NCBI GenBank assembly: GCA_003660635.1 | Contig: QMUP01000006.1 | Coordinates: forward strand, 1-15,583 | DNA: 15,583 nucleotides | Direction: 5' to 3' | Source: Candidatus Wolframiiraptor sp. | GTDB lineage: Archaea > Thermoproteota > Nitrososphaeria_A > Caldarchaeales > Wolframiiraptoraceae | In this document: positions 14,125 to 15,583 of the stretch, in pieces | Layout: each line of letters starts with the position of its first letter | Numbering within the stretch: the first letter of the stretch is position 1 | Notes under the pieces: model-generated | Database searches by the model: none | Told to the model about the DNA's origin: nothing | What the model saw: the letters and a program-made list of their open reading frames with translations, nothing else | Program-made: the position numbers and the translations under genes

Positions 14125-15459
14125 CTAAGGTAGCATCCTATCCGGAGTTCTCGGGAATGGCGTCGCCTCTCTTATGTTTTCTAAATCGAGTAATGCCATA
14201 GTGAGCCTTTCAATTCCAACGGCAAATCCTCCATGTGGTGGCGCGCCGTATCTGAAGTGCTCGATAAACCACCTAAAGTTTTCGATGTCCAATCCTTTTT
14301 CCTTGATTTGCTGGACTAGTCTCTCATATCTGTGTTCTCTCTGTCCTCCAGAACTCAGCTCCAATCCCTTATAGATGAGGTCTATACTCCTTGCCCACTC
14401 GGTCCCATCGATCTTCATTACGTAAAAGGGTTTGACCCTATATGGAAATCGATCGATGAAGAAGAAGTCGTGGTCATATTTTTCCTTAACATATTTCGCT
14501 AGCAGCTTCTCCGCCTCTCTGTCGAGATCTTCTCCATATGGAATCTTCTTCCCCATGTCCTCTAATATATCATAGATTTCGGGGAACGTCAAAACGGGGA
14601 ATGGTGTTTTGGGGACCTCTACTTCTTTCTCAAGTAACCTTAATTCGTCTTCACATTTTTCCACAACCTTTTTTATCCCGGCCACCACTAATTCTTCTTC
14701 AACCTTCATGACGTCTCTTTCAGCCTCGATATAGGAGAGCTCAACTGCGCAAGCCCTGTATTCGCAGAGATGCCTTGGTGTATGACTGGGTTCAGCCCTC
14801 CAATTAGGGCCGAGGTCATAGATCTTGTCTAATCCGGCGACCATGAGGAGCTGTCTGTGTAGTTGTGGGTCTTGTCTGAGGTAGGCTTTTTGACCGAAAT
14901 AATCTATCTCGAATAATTCGGCGCCGCCCTCGGATCCCGCTCCTATTATGCAGGGCGTGAAAACTTGGAGGAAACCATTCGAATTCAGGTACTCCTGCAT
15001 TCCCTCGACTAATGTTGCTTGAATTTTCAGGATGGCGGCGTTTTTTGGATTTCGTAGATCGATTGGTCTCCAGTCAAGCCTAGTTGAGAGAATTGACTTT
15101 ATATGTCCCGTAACATCTATCGGTAAAGGAGTCTCGGCCTTACTCAGCACCTTCACCTCCGTGGGAATTATCTCAACTCCGACCTTGGCTATCGGTTTTT
15201 CGGCCAATTTCCCGGTGACTAGGATGAAATCGTGAAGCCTCAGGTCGGCGGTTTTCTCAAAGAGATCCTTATTCTCCTTGGAGACTGTTACCTGTGCTAT
15301 TCCCGTCTTATCCCTAATCCAGATAAACCTAAGTCTCCCCACTTCCTTAACCCGCTCAACCCATCCCGTAATCCTGACGCTTCCCCCGAGGGGTTGTCTC
15401 AACTCCCCTATGTAGTGCGTCCTAAGCATTTCTCGTCCAAAACCTCCTAGGGGCCGCAT
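14125..15459 (-). CDS. aspS: Aspartyl/asparaginyl-tRNA synthetase family, probably aspartate-tRNA ligase, atypical pocket
   Basis: A class IIb synthetase of 444 residues, the archaeal length. The N-terminal OB-fold (about 26-115, GWVERVKEVGRLRFIWIRD) recognises the anticodon. The catalytic domain has motif 2 WRAEPSHTPRHLCE (Arg221), GQREHR, and motif 3 GGFAVGIERL (Arg418). Compared with archaeal AspRS as I remember it, the loop QSPQLYKQ reads QDPQLHRQ (196-203), so the Lys that holds aspartate is Arg202. The usual S-x-D-x-E-M after motif 2 is A-C-A-V-E-L (236-241). The end FPRTPDRMLP recalls the FPRTPG of AsnRS more than the FPRDxxRLTP of AspRS. It may charge tRNA-Asp only, tRNA-Asp and tRNA-Asn, or be a specialised paralogue. 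A start at ATG 15429 is also possible (AGGAGG lies 13 bases upstream of it). Confidence 0.85.
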   Translation of the reverse strand: MRPLGGFGREMLRTHYIGELRQPLGGSVRITGWVERVKEVGRLRFIWIRDKTGIAQVTVSKENKDLFEKTADLRLHDFILVTGKLAEKPIAKVGVEIIPTEVKVLSKAETPLPIDVTGHIKSILSTRLDWRPIDLRNPKNAAILKIQATLVEGMQEYLNSNGFLQVFTPCIIGAGSEGGAELFEIDYFGQKAYLRQDPQLHRQLLMVAGLDKIYDLGPNWRAEPSHTPRHLCEYRACAVELSYIEAERDVMKVEEELVVAGIKKVVEKCEDELRLLEKEVEVPKTPFPVLTFPEIYDILEDMGKKIPYGEDLDREAEKLLAKYVKEKYDHDFFFIDRFPYRVKPFYVMKIDGTEWARSIDLIYKGLELSSGGQREHRYERLVQQIKEKGLDIENFRWFIEHFRYGAPPHGGFAVGIERLTMALLDLENIREATPFPRTPDRMLP

Positions 15460-15486
15460 TATTTGAGCCTATACCGGTGTGAATCG

Positions 15487-15507
15487 TGGTATAAAACATT
15501 AATACCA
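15487..15507. promoter_or_regulatory. Divergent promoter with an inverted repeat before aspS
   Basis: TGGTAT and ATACCA form 6-bp inverted arms around a 9-base A/T-rich spacer. On the - strand the block contains GTTTTATA (15497-15490), centred about 34 bases before the aspS ATG at 15459, a fitting TATA box. On the + strand the same block could serve the gene starting near 15552. It may be simply the A/T-rich promoter core, or an operator. Confidence 0.4.
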
Positions 15508-15551
15508 AAAGAATTCATAAGAGACGTGGCTTTATTGCGAGGTGTTATGCG

Positions 15552-15583
15552 GTGGCGTCACTTGAAAGTAGACTTAACAATTT
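15552..15583 (+). CDS. Start of an unidentified gene running off the window
   Basis: GTG at 15552 opens a frame that stays open to the window edge and reads MASLESRLNN. GAGGTG at 15539-15544 lies exactly 7 bases before it, a good ribosome site. An ATG at 15547 in another frame is also open but sits only 2 bases from that site, so it is less likely. Only ten codons are visible, too few to name a product; the residues suggest a soluble, possibly helical start. Confidence 0.4.
   Translation, partial: MASLESRLNN

Noticed and set aside
14172..14178. Another CATAAGAGA-like copy of the shared promoter octamer, on the - strand
   Set aside because: It encodes conserved N-I-R-E residues of the synthetase, so the match is explained by coding.

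Overview
The window looks like part of an archaeal chromosome, probably a thermophilic member of the Thermoproteota/TACK side. The grounds are A/T-rich TATA-like boxes about 25-35 bases before many gene starts, frequent GTG and TTG starts, heavy use of ATA (Ile) and AGG/AGA (Arg) codons, a TrmB-type regulator, an archaeal-size aspartyl-tRNA synthetase and a ketol-acid reductoisomerase with crenarchaeal-like sequence. Genes are tightly packed: no gene-free stretch exceeds 170 bases, and two convergent gene pairs are only 15 bases apart. I see no rRNA, tRNA, CRISPR array, insertion sequence or other sign of mobility.

Region 1 (1-566): the edge of the window, then a small winged-helix-like protein of unknown function.

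Region 2 (687-8314): a branched-chain amino acid cluster, ilvB-ilvN-ilvC-leuC-leuD-leuB-leuA, all on the + strand. IlvBN (acetolactate synthase) and IlvC (reductoisomerase) make dihydroxyisovalerate. LeuA, LeuCD and LeuB carry 2-oxoisovalerate to 2-oxoisocaproate, the precursor of leucine. IlvD (dihydroxyacid dehydratase) and the transaminase are not in the window. Within blocks the genes overlap or abut and have strong Shine-Dalgarno sequences. The first gene of each block (ilvB, leuC, leuB, leuA) has its own TATA-like element close to the start codon, and three of these four starts are GTG or TTG, which suggests leaderless or nearly leaderless messages.

Region 3 (8330-12988): a TrmB-family regulator on the - strand, divergent from a three-gene ABC transporter operon of the LolD/MacB type. 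The operon encodes an ATPase, a secreted and membrane-anchored protein built of Ig-like (COG1361/NEW3-like) domains, and a MacB/FtsX-like permease. The three genes overlap by 14 bases at each junction. The 64-base divergent gap holds a TATA-like element that can be read both ways and a perfect 16-bp palindrome ending on the first base of the ATPase start codon, a candidate operator for the regulator.

Region 4 (12989-15583): a small soluble protein possibly of PepSY-like fold, a 170-base gap with a GC-rich hairpin, a class I SAM-dependent methyltransferase, and on the - strand an aspartyl/asparaginyl-tRNA synthetase. The synthetase matches archaeal AspRS overall but has unusual residues in the amino-acid pocket. 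A divergent gene starts at the right edge and runs off the window.

Most of the window is ordinary metabolism. The parts most worth a second look are the regulator/palindrome/ABC module, the atypical synthetase pocket, and the serial near-leaderless non-ATG starts in the leucine cluster. Gene identities come from recognising conserved motifs by eye; no search was run.
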